From positions 248,001 to 312,000 of the forward strand of contig JALMLS010000573.1 of the NCBI GenBank assembly GCA_038496445.1: DNA of 64,000 nt. The letters are read 5' to 3'. The DNA comes from Trichosphaerium sp. ATCC 40318. Lineage: Eukaryota > Discosea > Flabellinia > Trichosidae. The first letter of the stretch is position 1. Each line of letters starts with the position of its first letter. The translations under genes were made by a program, and so were the position numbers. Below the pieces are notes generated by a model. It was not told where the DNA came from, made no database searches, and saw only the letters and a program-made list of their open reading frames with translations. Of this stretch, positions 23,323 to 35,426 are shown in pieces.

Positions 23323-24778
23323 TAGCAACTAGTACTTTGACAGAAGAGAAATAAGAAAAAAAGAAGAAAGATTTACTTTTTTTGTTGATAAAGTTTGTAT
23401 CGGATTGCAAACTTGTTAAACTCAACAAAGTGTGATTAGATTTTTAACTTCAACAATTATTTTTCTTCGTTCTGGTGTTTTTAGCCACCTCAATATTTTT
23501 TTTGGTTGAGAGGTGCTATGTGTAAATAAAGTACAAATCCCTTCGCTACTTCAGTCATTAGTTATTTAATTGTTCCTGAACATGTTCCAGCAAGGAATCT
23601 TTGTTTCATATTATTCTCAATCTGTCACCTCAACAAGTTATTTAAAAATTCCTAAGCTACCTCTTTCACTTCAGTAATTGATAGGCATTAAAACAAAGGG
23701 TTCACACTGTTTTTACAAAATAATTTAATGCTACACAGCCTCATTTAACAGCACGTTTTAAAGCCAATAGAACGTATGGAACGCTTACAACAGGCTACAG
23801 TAATCACATATAGAATGCTGAGCACGGTATTTGAACTTTAACGACCAATTGAAAACGGCATGCTAAAAACTGAGTTCACATTGTGTTTGCATTGGTCGCT
23901 ATCATACAATTAATTTACATACGCTGTAATGGAAACAGTGATAATTGATCGTATACAGACCGAAATATGGGTTATAATCCTTAATTTTATACCCGTGAGA
24001 GCAGTATGCGCTGTTCACACAATCAACCTGTGACACTTTGCTCTTGAATGGTTCCATCAACATAAACAACTCATACACCATGGTCGTTCCATACCTTGCG
24101 TTATACTTCCTCTAGCCATCTATATAACGTTACTTCTCACGCAACATACCGTTTATGAACGTCTTAAGCTCTCCATGACGTCTAACGTTGCTCCCAGTAC
24201 TGAATATTTCTGGTTTTTTGAACCAATGACTAGTTCGATAAGTAAACTGACTAGAAAGTTGTTCTATGCATTCTGTATTTCATAAAACACGTATGAGACA
24301 ACAACAAAGTGATAGTTTGTTGCAGTTCCAAAACTGGCGCTTTCAAACTTGAGCACGTGTACAAAATAAACTCGACAACACTAAACAGTTGGTATTGCTG
24401 ATTTATTGGACTGCAATACAGCCTCGGCTACCTACCGAAAACTATTTCCAGAGTATATCATATAGTGTCTTATGACCATAGTAGAGATGACAGTGTTTTT
24501 TTTACGCTTGCAAAAGTTTGCTACAACACGCTGTGGCGTGTACAAAGACTTCATTTGTAGTAATACATTTTTCATTACCGAGGTAATATTTGAAATTAGT
24601 TAATGGAGGCCTCGCTTCCTGCAATGAAGAATTAAATACTCTTTATTTTTCTTTCATTGTAAAGTTTTTTTCGAACTTGTATATTGTTTTTATTTAAAAC
24701 AATCTTGGTGGACACTAGCTCTGGTTCCCTTCTCATTCTCCCCAATCGAAGACTTGAATAGGAATCTTGGTTCAGGAT
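23323..24778. other. intergenic stretch between convergent genes
   Basis: It is the gap between the 3' ends of XRN2 and the universal stress gene. An AATAAA lies at about 23525, usable for XRN2. No further gene was recognised. Confidence 0.6.
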
Positions 24779-25765
24779 TTAGTTGTAACACATCGGAGAC
24801 GAGAAAAACGTTGAAGGTACCTTAGTGTCATCTCCATGAAGTAAGTAGTCTTCTTCCATTCTTCTGGCTCTTTCTTCTTCTTCTGCTTTAACAGCTTGTG
24901 CCAAAGTAGCCTTTCTATCGTTTTCTTCACTTGATTTAATAACGCGCTCTTCAGCAATCTGGGCGTGTTGTTTAGACCAAAATTAAGAAAAAAATACGAT
25001 TTTTCTTACTCTTCTTCTCCGTTCCTTTTCCTCAGCGTCTTTGGTTGCTTGAAGTGATGTATGTACTTCAATAGGACCATATTCTTTTTTGGCTACAAAT
25101 ACATTGCAATCTGCATTCTCCATGCAGTATTTTGTTGTCGAGCCAATGAACATTCTAGTATTGAGTAATAGCAAAAGAGTATAAGGATGGTAGCTCTACG
25201 TTTGACGTACCTACTAAAACTTCCAATGTCTCTTCTTCCAATAACCATGTGATGTATTTTCTTTTCCTTGACCGCCTTCAAACCGACCTGTTAGTATCAT
25301 CGGAGTCAAAAAATGTAGACACAGCTTACTTGGCATATTCCTTCACCGATGTGATTTGCCCATCCAAGCACTAAGCTTGGTTTCAAACCAACTTCGTTTG
25401 CTTTCGAGTAATACATTCTGAGAGTTCTTATGCTTCTTTTTTTCTAAAAATCAAGCACGTGTTACCAAACGACGGAAAAAAAGTTGTTTATTCTGAGTCA
25501 TTTACTCCTTCAAGCGTACCACTTCCTCTCTCATCGTTTCTAAGCTTGTCATTGACATTGGTGTTAATCCAGTATAAACTGTATTAAAATCTTCAGCCGC
25601 TTTATACAAGAAGAGCTCGTCGTTCTTCTGATCCATCATTGATAGAGCCTACAGTTTCTTTTAGCATTTGATCGTTTTTTCGGGTTTCGTTTTTTAACCG
25701 CATACTATGTTGAAAGCCCACTGAGCGTATTTAGATTCATCTACTGCTACTAACCAATTTGCCAT
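24779..25765 (-). CDS. universal stress protein (UspA family) with charged C-terminal extension
   Basis: Six in-frame exons give 234 residues: 25765-25706, 25648-25520, 25443-25330, 25287-25211, 25154-25010, 24958-24779. MANWLVAVDESKYAQWAFNI is the first strand with the usual VAVDxS word. VLGWANHIGEGICQ, KKIHHMVIGRRDIGSFSRMF and GSTTKYCMENADCNVFVAKK form the nucleotide-binding end of a UspA fold. The usual G-x2-G-x9-G-S/T motif has Asp where the second Gly normally stands (GRRD). A roughly 75-residue Glu/Arg/Lys-rich helix (KDAEEKERRRR, KAEEEERARRMEEDY) follows, unusual for the family and probably a coiled coil. UspA proteins bind ATP or act in stress responses; the exact role here is unknown. 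Confidence 0.9.
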
Positions 25766-26713
25766 ACTGTGCTGCTTTGATCGTTGTGTTCTGGAAAAGT
25801 CAGAAAAGTGAAATATTTAAAGTTTTACACATTCCGATACCTCTAAGAATGTTGATAATCGGGAAACCAGAGAAACGTTGGTGAGAATCGGTCAGGCTCG
25901 CGGACGTTTGGAAAGGTGGTCCAAGTTCCCGAATACAGGACCCTGATTTTTCTCATCAAAGAGCTGGCACTCATCGGTGTCGCCTCTCCTCAGCTCTGTC
26001 GGAATTTTTAAATTGGAAATAAAATCAAACGTACAACTTATTGTTGGAAGGAAAATAAGGTTGGTACAAATGCACAAGATTCGTTGCAACACCGCATTTA
26101 GTCGAATGGGATATGCAATGTATAATCGTCAAGCAGGTCTATGCTGTATATTCACTTTTAAACCGGAAGAGGTTGTACAAGTTCTACGGGAACAGGATTT
26201 GCTTTTTGCCTTGACAATTTTCTGAAGTTAGTGTTGGGACCCAAGATACACGATTTTAAGAGGCTACTCTTCTATCCGAAACGAATCGGTTGCTTCAATA
26301 TTTGCGAATATGAATGAGGAGAAACAAAATTGTTTAAGTCTTGTTAGCAGGCTGGGGTAGTGGAGCTATAGAAAAATGCTTCGAAACAGTTTTAATTACA
26401 GCCGAAGTCACACTTTACCAATTTATAAATTAACAGAGCTTATGGTCTTGGCCATCTCACAATCTTATTGTCTTATGTTCACTTAAGTCTTGTCTTACAT
26501 CTTCTTGAAGGTTGGTGTCAGTAGTTGATATTTGACCAAATGATGCAGATACAAGTCGACAAAAATTCAGTCCAACTTTAGTTATTGTAAGTAGTTGTCT
26601 TTGCCATAAGCCATTTTTCACAGAACAGCACGTGGCGTAAAACTCCAAGCAAGCACCTTGTCTTGCTTTGTCTGTTATTTAACATTATTGTCATCGGCTG
26701 CTGTAGCTGGGTT
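25766..26713. other. intergenic stretch
   Basis: No gene was recognised. Open frames on both strands at 25892-26225 overlap each other and have no family resemblance. Confidence 0.6.
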
Positions 26714-27460
26714 ATGGAATATAATACTGATAAAAGCCACTTTTTACACCTCCCTTTGGAACTACTCCTCGACATGAGTGATTTAACTATTGAGGCGTAT
26801 TGTAAATTAGCTCAGCTATCAAAACAAACTGCATTAATAAGGTATGATTCTGATATGAAACGACATGGCAAGTGGGTGAGAAAGAAAAAGATTGTAACAA
26901 GAGAAAATCAAACAAATCATAGCAGAGTACAAATAAAGACTCAAATCTATTGGAAGCATGGTGAACTTGATGGAGAGTATAAAAGATGGCATCATGACAA
27001 CGGGCAGTTAATAGAGAAGGCGTTGTATGTAGATGGTAAAAGGCATGGTGAGTATAAACGGTGGTTTAGCAATACTCAAATGCGAGAACATTGTTTTTAC
27101 ATAAACGGTCATATTCACGGAGAATCCAAAAGATGGCGAGAGAACGGACAACTTTGGTTACAAATTAATTATGAAAACGGATGTCGTGAAGGAGAGTATA
27201 AGGAATGGCATAGTAATGGTAAACTATCAAAGCACCAGTATTTCTATAAAGGTAAAATACATGGAGAATGCAAGAAGTTTTATCGAAATGGTAATGTGTT
27301 TACACTATCAACGTATGTCAATGGCGTACTAGAAGGAGAGTACACACGTTGGCACGGAGGAGGTAATTTGAGAGAAAAGCGATATTATGTTAATGGTACA
27401 GAGAAGATAATCCAGAAATACAACAACGAAGGGAAACTGAGTACTATACAAAAAATGTAG
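26714..27460 (+). CDS. MORN-like repeat protein with F-box-like N-terminus, intronless
   Basis: The ATG at 26714 opens a single 248-residue frame. The first 40 residues (LHLPLELLLDMSDLTIEAYC) resemble a short F-box-like helix pair. After that come seven or eight repeats of about 23 residues with the core HGEYKRWHxNGQL (GELDGEYKRWHHDNGQL, KRHGEYKRW, IHGESKRWRENGQL, CREGEYKEWHSNGKL, IHGECKKFYRNGN, LEGEYTRWHGGGNL). This is the MORN variant class often labelled YwqK-like, beta-hairpin repeats that mediate binding. It has no introns, unlike most genes here. Large families of such proteins with the same N-terminal layout are known in Marseilleviridae. A viral origin or exchange is possible but only inferred. 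A relative with introns lies at 62969-63781. Confidence 0.8.
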   Translation: MEYNTDKSHFLHLPLELLLDMSDLTIEAYCKLAQLSKQTALIRYDSDMKRHGKWVRKKKIVTRENQTNHSRVQIKTQIYWKHGELDGEYKRWHHDNGQLIEKALYVDGKRHGEYKRWFSNTQMREHCFYINGHIHGESKRWRENGQLWLQINYENGCREGEYKEWHSNGKLSKHQYFYKGKIHGECKKFYRNGNVFTLSTYVNGVLEGEYTRWHGGGNLREKRYYVNGTEKIIQKYNNEGKLSTIQKM

Positions 27461-27850
27461 TCCGTTTGCAAGAAACTACAGATTTAGAGAGAACCTGTCT
27501 CATCTCCGGTGTCGACCTTAATGGTAACGTATATGGAGACTTTGTCCTTTATTAAAGCAATAAACACTCTCGTAAACGTGAGAAACTTGTGAAACATTGA
27601 AACTTGTTATCAAATAATTCTCAATTGTAGAATAAAATCACTCGTGTGGCTAACGTAGACCCTGTATCTTTCTTCACAAGCCTTTGTCCTTATTGACACT
27701 GTAAGTTAGTGTAATGAGTAAAAGTGGAGATGTTTGTATCCATTTACCTTTCCATCGCTAAAGACAACGAGTGAACTGTAAACTTTGATATTTAAGGAGA
27801 GTATAGAATTTATTGTGAGAAGAAATAGTAGCGGACGGAGTTCATACAAT

Positions 27851-28057
27851 TTATGGCGTTTTGTTCATACAAATCATGAAGAGAAAGCAACTGTTATTGC
27901 ACGGGAAGGCGTCAATACAACACTCATATTTTTCTAATTTTGAGTCGCAAAAACTGCAAGCTTCCCTAGGACTATGATAGGGCCCACAACCGAGTGAAAG
28001 TGCTCCCAAGAATAGAATAGAAAGTGTAAAGAGAAGAAGCATTGTTGAGGTACGCAT
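27851..28057 (-). CDS. small secreted cysteine-rich protein
   Basis: The 68-residue frame starts MRTSTMLLLFTLSILFLGAL, a clear signal peptide. The mature part of about 45 residues has eight cysteines (GC, EAC, SFC, YECC, FPC, NSC, MIC), so probably four disulphides. A longer in-frame start at 28108 would put charged residues ahead of the signal peptide and is less likely. Roles for such peptides include signalling, defence and adhesion; nothing here decides among them. It is convergent with the MORN-like gene. Confidence 0.6.
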   Translation of the reverse strand: MRTSTMLLLFTLSILFLGALSLGCGPYHSPREACSFCDSKLEKYECCIDAFPCNNSCFLFMICMNKTP

Positions 28058-28944
28058 CTTGTTATAGTTTAAACGTAATGATCTTATTTCAGATTTTAAC
28101 CCATACACATTTACTTGTATTAAACTTCTTTGTTGGGTAAACTATCCTTTAGAGTACCAGCCCACATACATTAGGTTAACCCCTTTGTTTCACTAGCCAC
28201 GTGATTTTAATCAACTGAAAGGGACGCTCATACCTGAACCCTTCAGTGGACTTTCTGCTAGTAGCTAGTTCTTTGCTAGTATACCACAACTAGCGCTAGT
28301 AGAAGAATATGACGTGAACAGAATCACAAAAGATATTAGTGTCACAATAATTGTACTTAGATTAATAAAGCAGACTTAACTTAAAACTCATACCTCTCAC
28401 CTTCTTGTCGTGACAATTAGAGACGTTGACAAACGTTTCTATCCAGGTAAGAAACGCTAACTTGTTAATAGTAGTTTTTCTCACCACCAACTGTAAATTA
28501 TGTAACTCCTGCTAATAAAAAGAGAGTTGAAAGCTTCAACCAGAAAGAGATCAATATGAAAACGTTTTTGTACGATTCTAGATGTTTTGAAACACGTTTT
28601 CAACTCATAATTATAATACAACTGTTCAAGCGTGCCTTGTTTTTTGTTTGTGTGAGCGTTTCTAGTGTGCACTTGCTCAAAAGGACATTTTTTATTTTGC
28701 GTTGTGTTGCTTTTTATTACATATGAGACTGACAAAGGTATTAAAGCTTTGAAGGCTTTCATAAAATTAATCTTTCTTTGTGTATGGGCATTATTAATAC
28801 TTTATAGGATTTGACCCGATATATTTTGTGGTAGCGCTAAGCCTCATTCGTTTATGAACATAGGTAGCCTTGTGCAACTCTGCAAGCTATACCATTTGTG
28901 TATCCTTAAGGGTACTTTACGTTAGCATAAGAACAGTAGGTCAC

Positions 28945-29003
28945 GTGCTACAAATCCAGAGTGGCCTTTTAAAAAGTACGCTTAGCGTTAAAATAAAATA
29001 GCA
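28945..29003 (+). repeat. about 55-bp dispersed repeat, copy 1
   Basis: The core GAGTGGCCTTTTAAAAAGTA plus GCTTAGCG and an ATTAAATAG-like end recurs at 30060-30113 with a few changes. Confidence 0.7.
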
Positions 29004-30059
29004 TTACATCAGGTCAACTCCGTTATTAATGTACGCAAAGTTTCTAGGGTACATACAACCTATCACAAAAACAAACGTGAATGTTTGCTATGCTATCAGG
29101 TTTACACGTTAAGAACAGAAGAAAGTGCAAGGGTTTCGTTCAAGCAACACCGTCAACTTTTGTAAGTGTACTAGTAAATACAATTACACCTTACACCAAA
29201 ACTATACTGCTAAGTAACTTTGCCCAGTCAATGTCACTCGATACTGGATTACTTTTTAGTGACATAGCTTCATCTGATACCTATGAGTTATAAAACAATG
29301 CCATGAAGACGCTAAACTATACTACCTTCTATAACTTAAAATCACGTGTTGTAGGCATTGTGTATAACATCAACATTTTATTGTACAATCTCTTTCCTGA
29401 AAAGTGGTTAGAACCCCTTGGTAGCCACGTGGTATCAAACGTTGTTGAAAAACTACTGAAACCAATTTTCGACTTTGAGATATTGTGAATCAACAGCCAA
29501 AAGCAGTCTATCAACGTCCCAATTGTGTCAAACATCTACCACATTACATACACCTAACAAACATCGAAATGGTACGACCTAGAGCTCAACAAAAAGTGCA
29601 CGCCAAAGTGCTGTTTGACAACCTGTTATCTATCATTTTTTAGCTCATTTGATCCGTTAATTGTCTTTCAACTTACTGTATCGCAGAGTGCAGTGAAAGC
29701 GCCACCAAAGATACCCAATTGGACTTCGAAGGTGCGAGGACTGTACAGTCGCAGTTCTTGTAGCATTGCAGTCACAAAAGCAGGGCTTGTACGTCTACCT
29801 ATGTAAACCATCGCATGCACGCGTATTCTTTTGTTATCCTAGGCGGCTGCAAGCTACGTGACTTTCTGCTTTTGTGCTCGTTTGAAGTACTCCAAAAGGA
29901 TATACTAATGTTATAGCTTGTATATTTGCACAATGCTACCTATGCTCACAACCCATCCCGAAAAATCAAGCGTAGCACTAAAACAAAACAGCGTATTTGG
30001 GCCAAATTCCTCACGTTCAATAGAAATAGAAAAAAGGTCTATGGCTTCCTTTTGCTGCG

Positions 30060-30113
30060 TTCTACAAATCGGAGTGGCCTTTTTAAAAAGTAGGCTTAGC
30101 GCTACAATTAAAT
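30060..30113 (+). repeat. about 55-bp dispersed repeat, copy 2
   Basis: Second copy of the 28945-29003 element: CTACAAAT, GGAGTGGCCTTTTTAAAAAG, GCTTAGCGCT, ending AAATAG. Confidence 0.7.
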
Positions 30114-30228
30114 AGAGTTATTTCAAGCTAAATCCAATAACGTATCAGCGCTTTTGACTCTTGTCTTTGGCGTGAAAAAGAAATTGTATTTGTTGTACCT
30201 TTTTACCTTTTTTTACTTTTTTTGAAAG

Positions 30229-30372
30229 GCGTATGTTGGTGTACTGGATAAGATTTTAGTATTCGACTTGAAACAACCATCAAAAGAACCTACAGTGTTG
30301 AAAATTGGAAGCTCAGGTATTGGCTCAATATCCATCACGAGTGATGAGAAGATTATGATTGTTGGGTTGTAA
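30229..30372 (+). pseudogene. orphan exon resembling a beta-propeller blade
   Basis: After an acceptor (GAAAG) a 47-residue frame reads YVGVLDKILVFDLKQPS and IGSSGIGSISITSDEKIMIV, then stops. The pattern (strand, VFDL, strand with SxD) resembles a WD or YVTN-type propeller blade. No upstream start or neighbouring exon was found, so it is probably a gene remnant. Confidence 0.3.
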
Positions 30373-30714
30373 GGAGAGTGCCTTGTTAGTTGACTTAAAA
30401 AAAAGGCACTATCTTGGCATTTAGAGATAAGCTAAAAAACCAACATAAAAATAAACTACTTCAAGTGCCTAGCTTTTTGCACTAACTAGCACGGTAGTAC
30501 GTTTGTTGTAAGCACCCTTAGTAAAATGATAGTCCAGTTGCTAAGCGTTTTTTTAAAGCAACAAATGTGTATTTTCCTAGTATTAAGCGGGTTAGAGTTC
30601 TATCATTCTCAGTTTACTTTCTTCTATTAACTAACCAAGGGAAACTTACTATAGAAGATGTTGAAAGCCTCCATTTTTATTTATAACTGCTTTTTGATGC
30701 ACCAACTTATGCAA

Positions 30715-33700
30715 TCAAACAAGGCTGTAAAGAATACATACAAGAGCAAGGATAACAGCTTTGACAACATTAATGGATAGTAAGCTTTCAGAAGTAACAG
30801 TAGGAGGAGTTGGGACTACTCGCTCATTTCCTTCAGTAACAGTAGATGGTTTAACAACGGTGACAGTCTATAATTTGGTAAGATCACTTAAGCAAACAGC
30901 GAGCAAAAAAAACAATTACCGTCATTGTAACGTTTGAAGCTGAAAACGAATCTTTAGTCATTTGAATAGCTGCTGGATCACTTAAATATGAAGATACAAT
31001 TGAAGCTGCATTATCATCTAAGAGCATGTTAGACTTGTTTGTTAAACAACAATGCAAAATAAAAAAAACCACGTGCCAACAATTCTGACATCAAATTGAG
31101 TAGCAGCTTGTCTCTTTGAAGTTGTTGGAGAAGCTGTAACATTGACGGATAACTGGTTTGAAAATATTTCTATCACTATAATTATAAAATCTTGTAAATC
31201 ACCTATAACAACAAACGATGGTCTGATGCTAATATCTAAAAAAAAACATATCAGACTAATAATATCTCGTACTTGTTTTTTTCTTTTATCAAAATTATTT
31301 GTACCATTCGTAATACATGCTTTACTTGTACTCGAGAACTCAACAATGCCTGATCCAAGTTGCCATGAGTAAACGGTATTTTCTTTATCAAACATAAACT
31401 CTATAGGTCCATTTTCGGTCGCTGGATAATATTCATTCCTTGGTCCTTTGAAAACAGTTGGAACAAATGCTGAAGTATCCTCTGAATCAAAAGTGTTTAT
31501 AATATTGTTGTCTCCATATTCTATTGTTATGCTCGTCTCCTGTTTTCGTTGATAGTAGTAAGTAAACCTTGTTGCAGATATTAAACCAACTAACCTGTGT
31601 GTCATATCCTAGGTAAGCCACATAAGAGCCTTTAATGAGAGCTACACAATCCAATCGTGGCTTTATCTAAAAACAAGCTTGATGAGATGAATTATAAGCT
31701 CTTCAACTCACATTTGGTAGTGGTGCTGCAGCTGGCGCTACAGTCGTTGACGGTGCATTCGGAGGTGATGTAGTAATAGTAGGGATTGGAACATCAGGCG
31801 ATAAAGGAGGTAGGAATGGAGCATCAGGCGACAAAGGAGGTAATTCAGGGATTGGTGCGTCAGGTGATAAAGGAGGAAGATCAGGGAATGGAGCGTCAGG
31901 TGACAAAGGAGGTAGATCAGGGAATGGTGCATCTGGTGATAAAGGAGGTAGATCAGGCAAAGGGGCATCAGGTGATAAAGGAGGTAGATCAGGTAAAGGG
32001 GCATCAGGAGACAAAGGAGGTAATTCAGGGATTGGTGCGTCAGGTGACAAAGGAGGTAGATCAGGGATTGGGGTATCAGGTGACAAAGGCGGCTCAGGTA
32101 CTATAAACAAGTAAATATTTAGAGCATGCTAGAAAACAATACGTACGAAGCTCACACGTGAATACTCCAAAAGAAGGATCGATATAAGCCAATTCCAAGT
32201 TTCCAAGAGAATCTTGAATAGTAACAACAAGTTGACACAACTCTCTGCTGAACATACTGTTAATATGTGTTGCAGCACTATTACTAGTAGTTGTGAGAGC
32301 ATTACTGATTGTTGAAGTCACTCTAAATAGAACAGTTCCTACGGGAGAAGCATCCAATATTGTAACAAACTTTGACGTTTCAGAAGCTCCGACACTAACA
32401 AAGTCGTTTACTGGGAATGATTGAGCGATAATGCTGTTTGTTGGTAAATAGGTATTCGTGCAATCAAATGGAGTCTCAGTTATTACTGTTTGACTAGCAA
32501 GGTTTGATAAAACGCCTATTGTTCCTTTTTGAGAGTTATAAGCTACTGAGATAGATTGAGCGGCTCCTGTGAATATTACCTCTGGAGCTGGTGTCTAAAC
32601 AAAATATACTGAGATTTTAACGGTATTACGAGAATGCAGAATGACAACTTTTTTCGGAAAATTGCAAAGCGTCTCACAAAGTATGTAAAACATGAAAAAA
32701 AAAGATGTATTGTGCTTTTTTTGTCAAAACATGTGCTGACAGAAACTTTGATTTTCAAAATGAATGACTGTGACAATAATCTATATTGTACCTGGCCTAA
32801 GCTAATCTGTGATAGAGACACGTTATTACCATCAATAGAACCTACTGTAAAGCAATTTCCATCTACTTCAACGACTGGTGAAGCACCAGCAAAATCCGTG
32901 GCTATTATTGTAAGTAAAATTAACAACACTGATAAATCTGGATTTTACGCTTAGAAAAAGAAGCACGTACTGACAATACCGCCTGAAACAGGGTCTTTTC
33001 CTAGTTCCCAATTGTAGATTTCTATTCCTGCTGAGCTACTAGCAAAAAGAACGTAGTCTTTTGGTGAAACTATGCTGCTATTAGTACCTAATATTCACAA
33101 AGTATAGAATAGACATCAAAACAACATTCAAAGAAGCCACCTCAGAGAAATAACTTTGTTGCATACCTTGACTTGCACTGACAATGTTGGCATTACCATC
33201 TAGATTAGGGAAGTTTATTCTATCACCAACGAAACCAATTACCTAACAAAAAACCAAAGTCAGTTTCATAAGAAGAAAAAAACCCGAAACGCGTTTTTGG
33301 GCAGCATCAACAAGCTGTCTCTAATTTTAAGTCTTGTCTCGAGTAGCTCTCAATACGAAAAAAGAGGAATATGACTTCAACATACAGGATCAGGCTGGAA
33401 TAGCAATGTACATTCAAGATACTGCCAAACGTTCTCTTCTCCCAAAAAAATAACTGGAAACGAACTCCCTACGAAATACGGGACGAAAGCCTTTGTAGAA
33501 GGTGAAATAACCATTCCATTATTAAAACCAACATTTCCAGAAAGCATATCTTGACAAATAATGTTATATTCATGTCGATAAAGGCAAAAAAGATGTCATG
33601 ACAACAGTCAAATGCAAAAGTGTTTTTTCCACTAGAAGAGTTAGGTACTTGAGCACCAACGCCCAGTTTAATCTCTAGAAGGTAATACGTACCTTGCGGA

Positions 33701-34063
33701 GAAGCTAAAACACAGAGAGTTCCATTACTTCCTCCCAAAGCTATAGAGATTTCGTTAGAAATACACCTGCTCTACTGTGTTTCTAGTATACGCACCTCCA
33801 TCGGCAAACAGAATATGAAGCTCGTTGCCATTAAAAATACCTCTGAACAATCGTGGGTTTTCGGGTGAGACTGTCTCCATCAAGACAACATCAAACAATG
33901 CATTTGCATTAAAAAATGTATTCACTGGGGCTCCTGAAACATCTGTCGAAGAAAAGGTCAGAGTGAATAGAAGAAGACTATTTGGAAGTATACGGAGTAA
34001 TGTTATACCTTGGGACAGACCCATACAAATACAAACAAGTAGTACAACTCGTGTGTAATCCAT
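30715..34063 (-). CDS. secreted, probably GPI-anchored repeat protein
   Basis: The first exon from the ATG at 34063 encodes a signal peptide (MDYTRVVLLVCICMGLSQ). Later exons carry weakly repeated beta-rich segments: GGSNGTLCVLASPQ, NNGMVISPSTKAFVPYFVG, VIGFVGDRINFPNLDGN, PKDYVLFASSSAGIEIYNW. They resemble propeller-type repeats but I could not assign a family. A Pro-rich block (about 31775-32098) has nine PPLSPD units. The last exon reads VVPTPPTVTSESLLSINVVK followed by AVILALVCILYSLV and the stop at 30715. A small-residue zone before a short hydrophobic end with no cytoplasmic tail is typical of GPI-anchor signals. Several N-x-S/T sites fit secretion. Exon borders are only partly resolved. 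A cell-surface role is inferred. Confidence 0.65.
31775..32098 (-). repeat. nine 12-residue PPLSPD repeats (36-bp units)
   Basis: The minus strand encodes nine copies of PPLSPDAP(I/L/F)P(D/E)L. The eighth is shortened by two residues. Variation is confined to the residue after the second AP and to D/E. This is a stiff Pro-rich spacer in the secreted protein. Confidence 0.9.
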
Positions 34064-35153
34064 TTTGAACTAAAAAAACTATGCTGGTTGGAAAATAGCA
34101 AGTTTTCCACAAGATTGGGAGAGATTTGGTCTTGGGTTTTTTTCCTTGTTTCTCCATAAGGATTAAAATCACATGTCTGGAAAAAAAAACTTGACCTTGT
34201 ATAGAATAATAATCATCGTGTTAGTATAGATCATCTAGGGTTGTAAATACCAGTGTTTGAAGTTCGGGTAGTTGTATCCCCAAAAGTTCCTTTTAGGAAC
34301 ACCAACAATATTCCTTGTAGGAATCTTCTCTAAAACCTCTTCTATAATCTCTAATACACGTCAATAGTCATCAGCGAAAACTCATCTTTCTCCTATAAAT
34401 AAGTTTGTAATAACAAAAAAAATTTAGCGAAATTAGGTGACACATGCAGTTCACTAGTTACCAATCACGGCAAAAAAAACTTTAATGATATTTTAGTAGA
34501 TAGCGTCGTAAGCCTTTAGAAAAACTATGTAAGTCAACCGATGCTTCTAAAATAAGACCAGGTTTTAAGTGAATTTGACAACTTTTTGGTGAGAATAGTC
34601 GTGTGGATTTGATCAAACCAGAAAATACGACCAAAACTGATTTTTATACAACTTTATTGTTACATAACCATGAACCGCTCTAATTTCTGATTATTCGTAG
34701 TATTCGTAATATATTGTACTACTGCATTGTAGGCACCTTTTCAACTAGGTGGGTAATTTAGTGGTGATCCGAACAATACTGGTTGTTGTCCAGTATTCAC
34801 GGCTATACCTGACCGCGCATATTGGAGAGCCAATGACGCGAATACGCCTACAAACTGGCTAAAACAACTATACTAGACTGACATTCTAGGAGCATTTGGA
34901 ATGACTACTGCTTTTTGGTACCTTTACTTTTCGAACCTTCAAAACAGAATAGTCTTTGTATTGCCGCCACAATAAATTATCATCTAGATATCATTCGACC
35001 CGGCTCTTAGTTTCGCAAAGAAGGTTCAATCTAAATTGAATTGTAGAGGGCGATTTATTTGTAAAACTACAGGACGCAGTACATGCCTTATACGGTAGAA
35101 GTATTGCACATTTCTCCACAAATCTCTTTGCTTACAAAACAACACTGCTATCA
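34064..35153. other. intergenic stretch
   Basis: Upstream region of the secreted protein gene. No gene or clear signal was recognised. Confidence 0.6.
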
Positions 35154-35345
35154 TTTACTATCTGATACTGATACGCTGAGTTACTGTGAAATACGGATGG
35201 GAATATTAATAGTTGTATTAGCGATCCAAGTGTGAGGATGAGAAGAAGAGAATGGCAAAATACTTAAAGCAACATAACGGAAATCAAAATATTCGTCTTA
35301 GTGTTGGTGGAGCAGAGTTTTATACTACTTTATCTAGTTTAACTA
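35154..35345 (+). pseudogene. partial duplicate of the kelch-BTB gene (intron end plus start of BTB exon)
   Basis: This segment is about 90% identical to 52628-52822, covering the end of the intron and the start of the BTB exon (MAKYLKQHNGNQ, RLSVGGAEF). It loses similarity after SSLTNE. No other exon of the parent gene is present, so it is a dead fragment left 80 bp beyond the 3' end of ankyrin-PARP gene B. Confidence 0.85.
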
Positions 35346-35426
35346 ATGAACAAGTCTCTACAAAGAATTTATTTAATCTACGCTAACACGTGAGAGTGAT
35401 TCACAAACCAAATTGTTTTCTTGAAG

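Larger units (their letters stand above)
28058..30714. other. gene-poor stretch with repeat pair and an orphan exon
   Basis: A 93-residue open frame at 28481-28762 (minus) has no recognisable family. A repeat pair lies at 28945-29003 and 30060-30113. An exon-like piece lies at 30229-30372. Nothing else could be supported. Confidence 0.5.

Noticed and set aside
25892-26225. Overlapping open frames on both strands
   Set aside because: They lie opposite each other and resemble no family; there is no splice or start support for either.
26714-27460. Toxin-antitoxin antitoxin (YwqK label)
   Set aside because: The repeat is sometimes labelled YwqK antitoxin in databases, but there is no toxin partner, and the context is an intron-rich eukaryotic genome.
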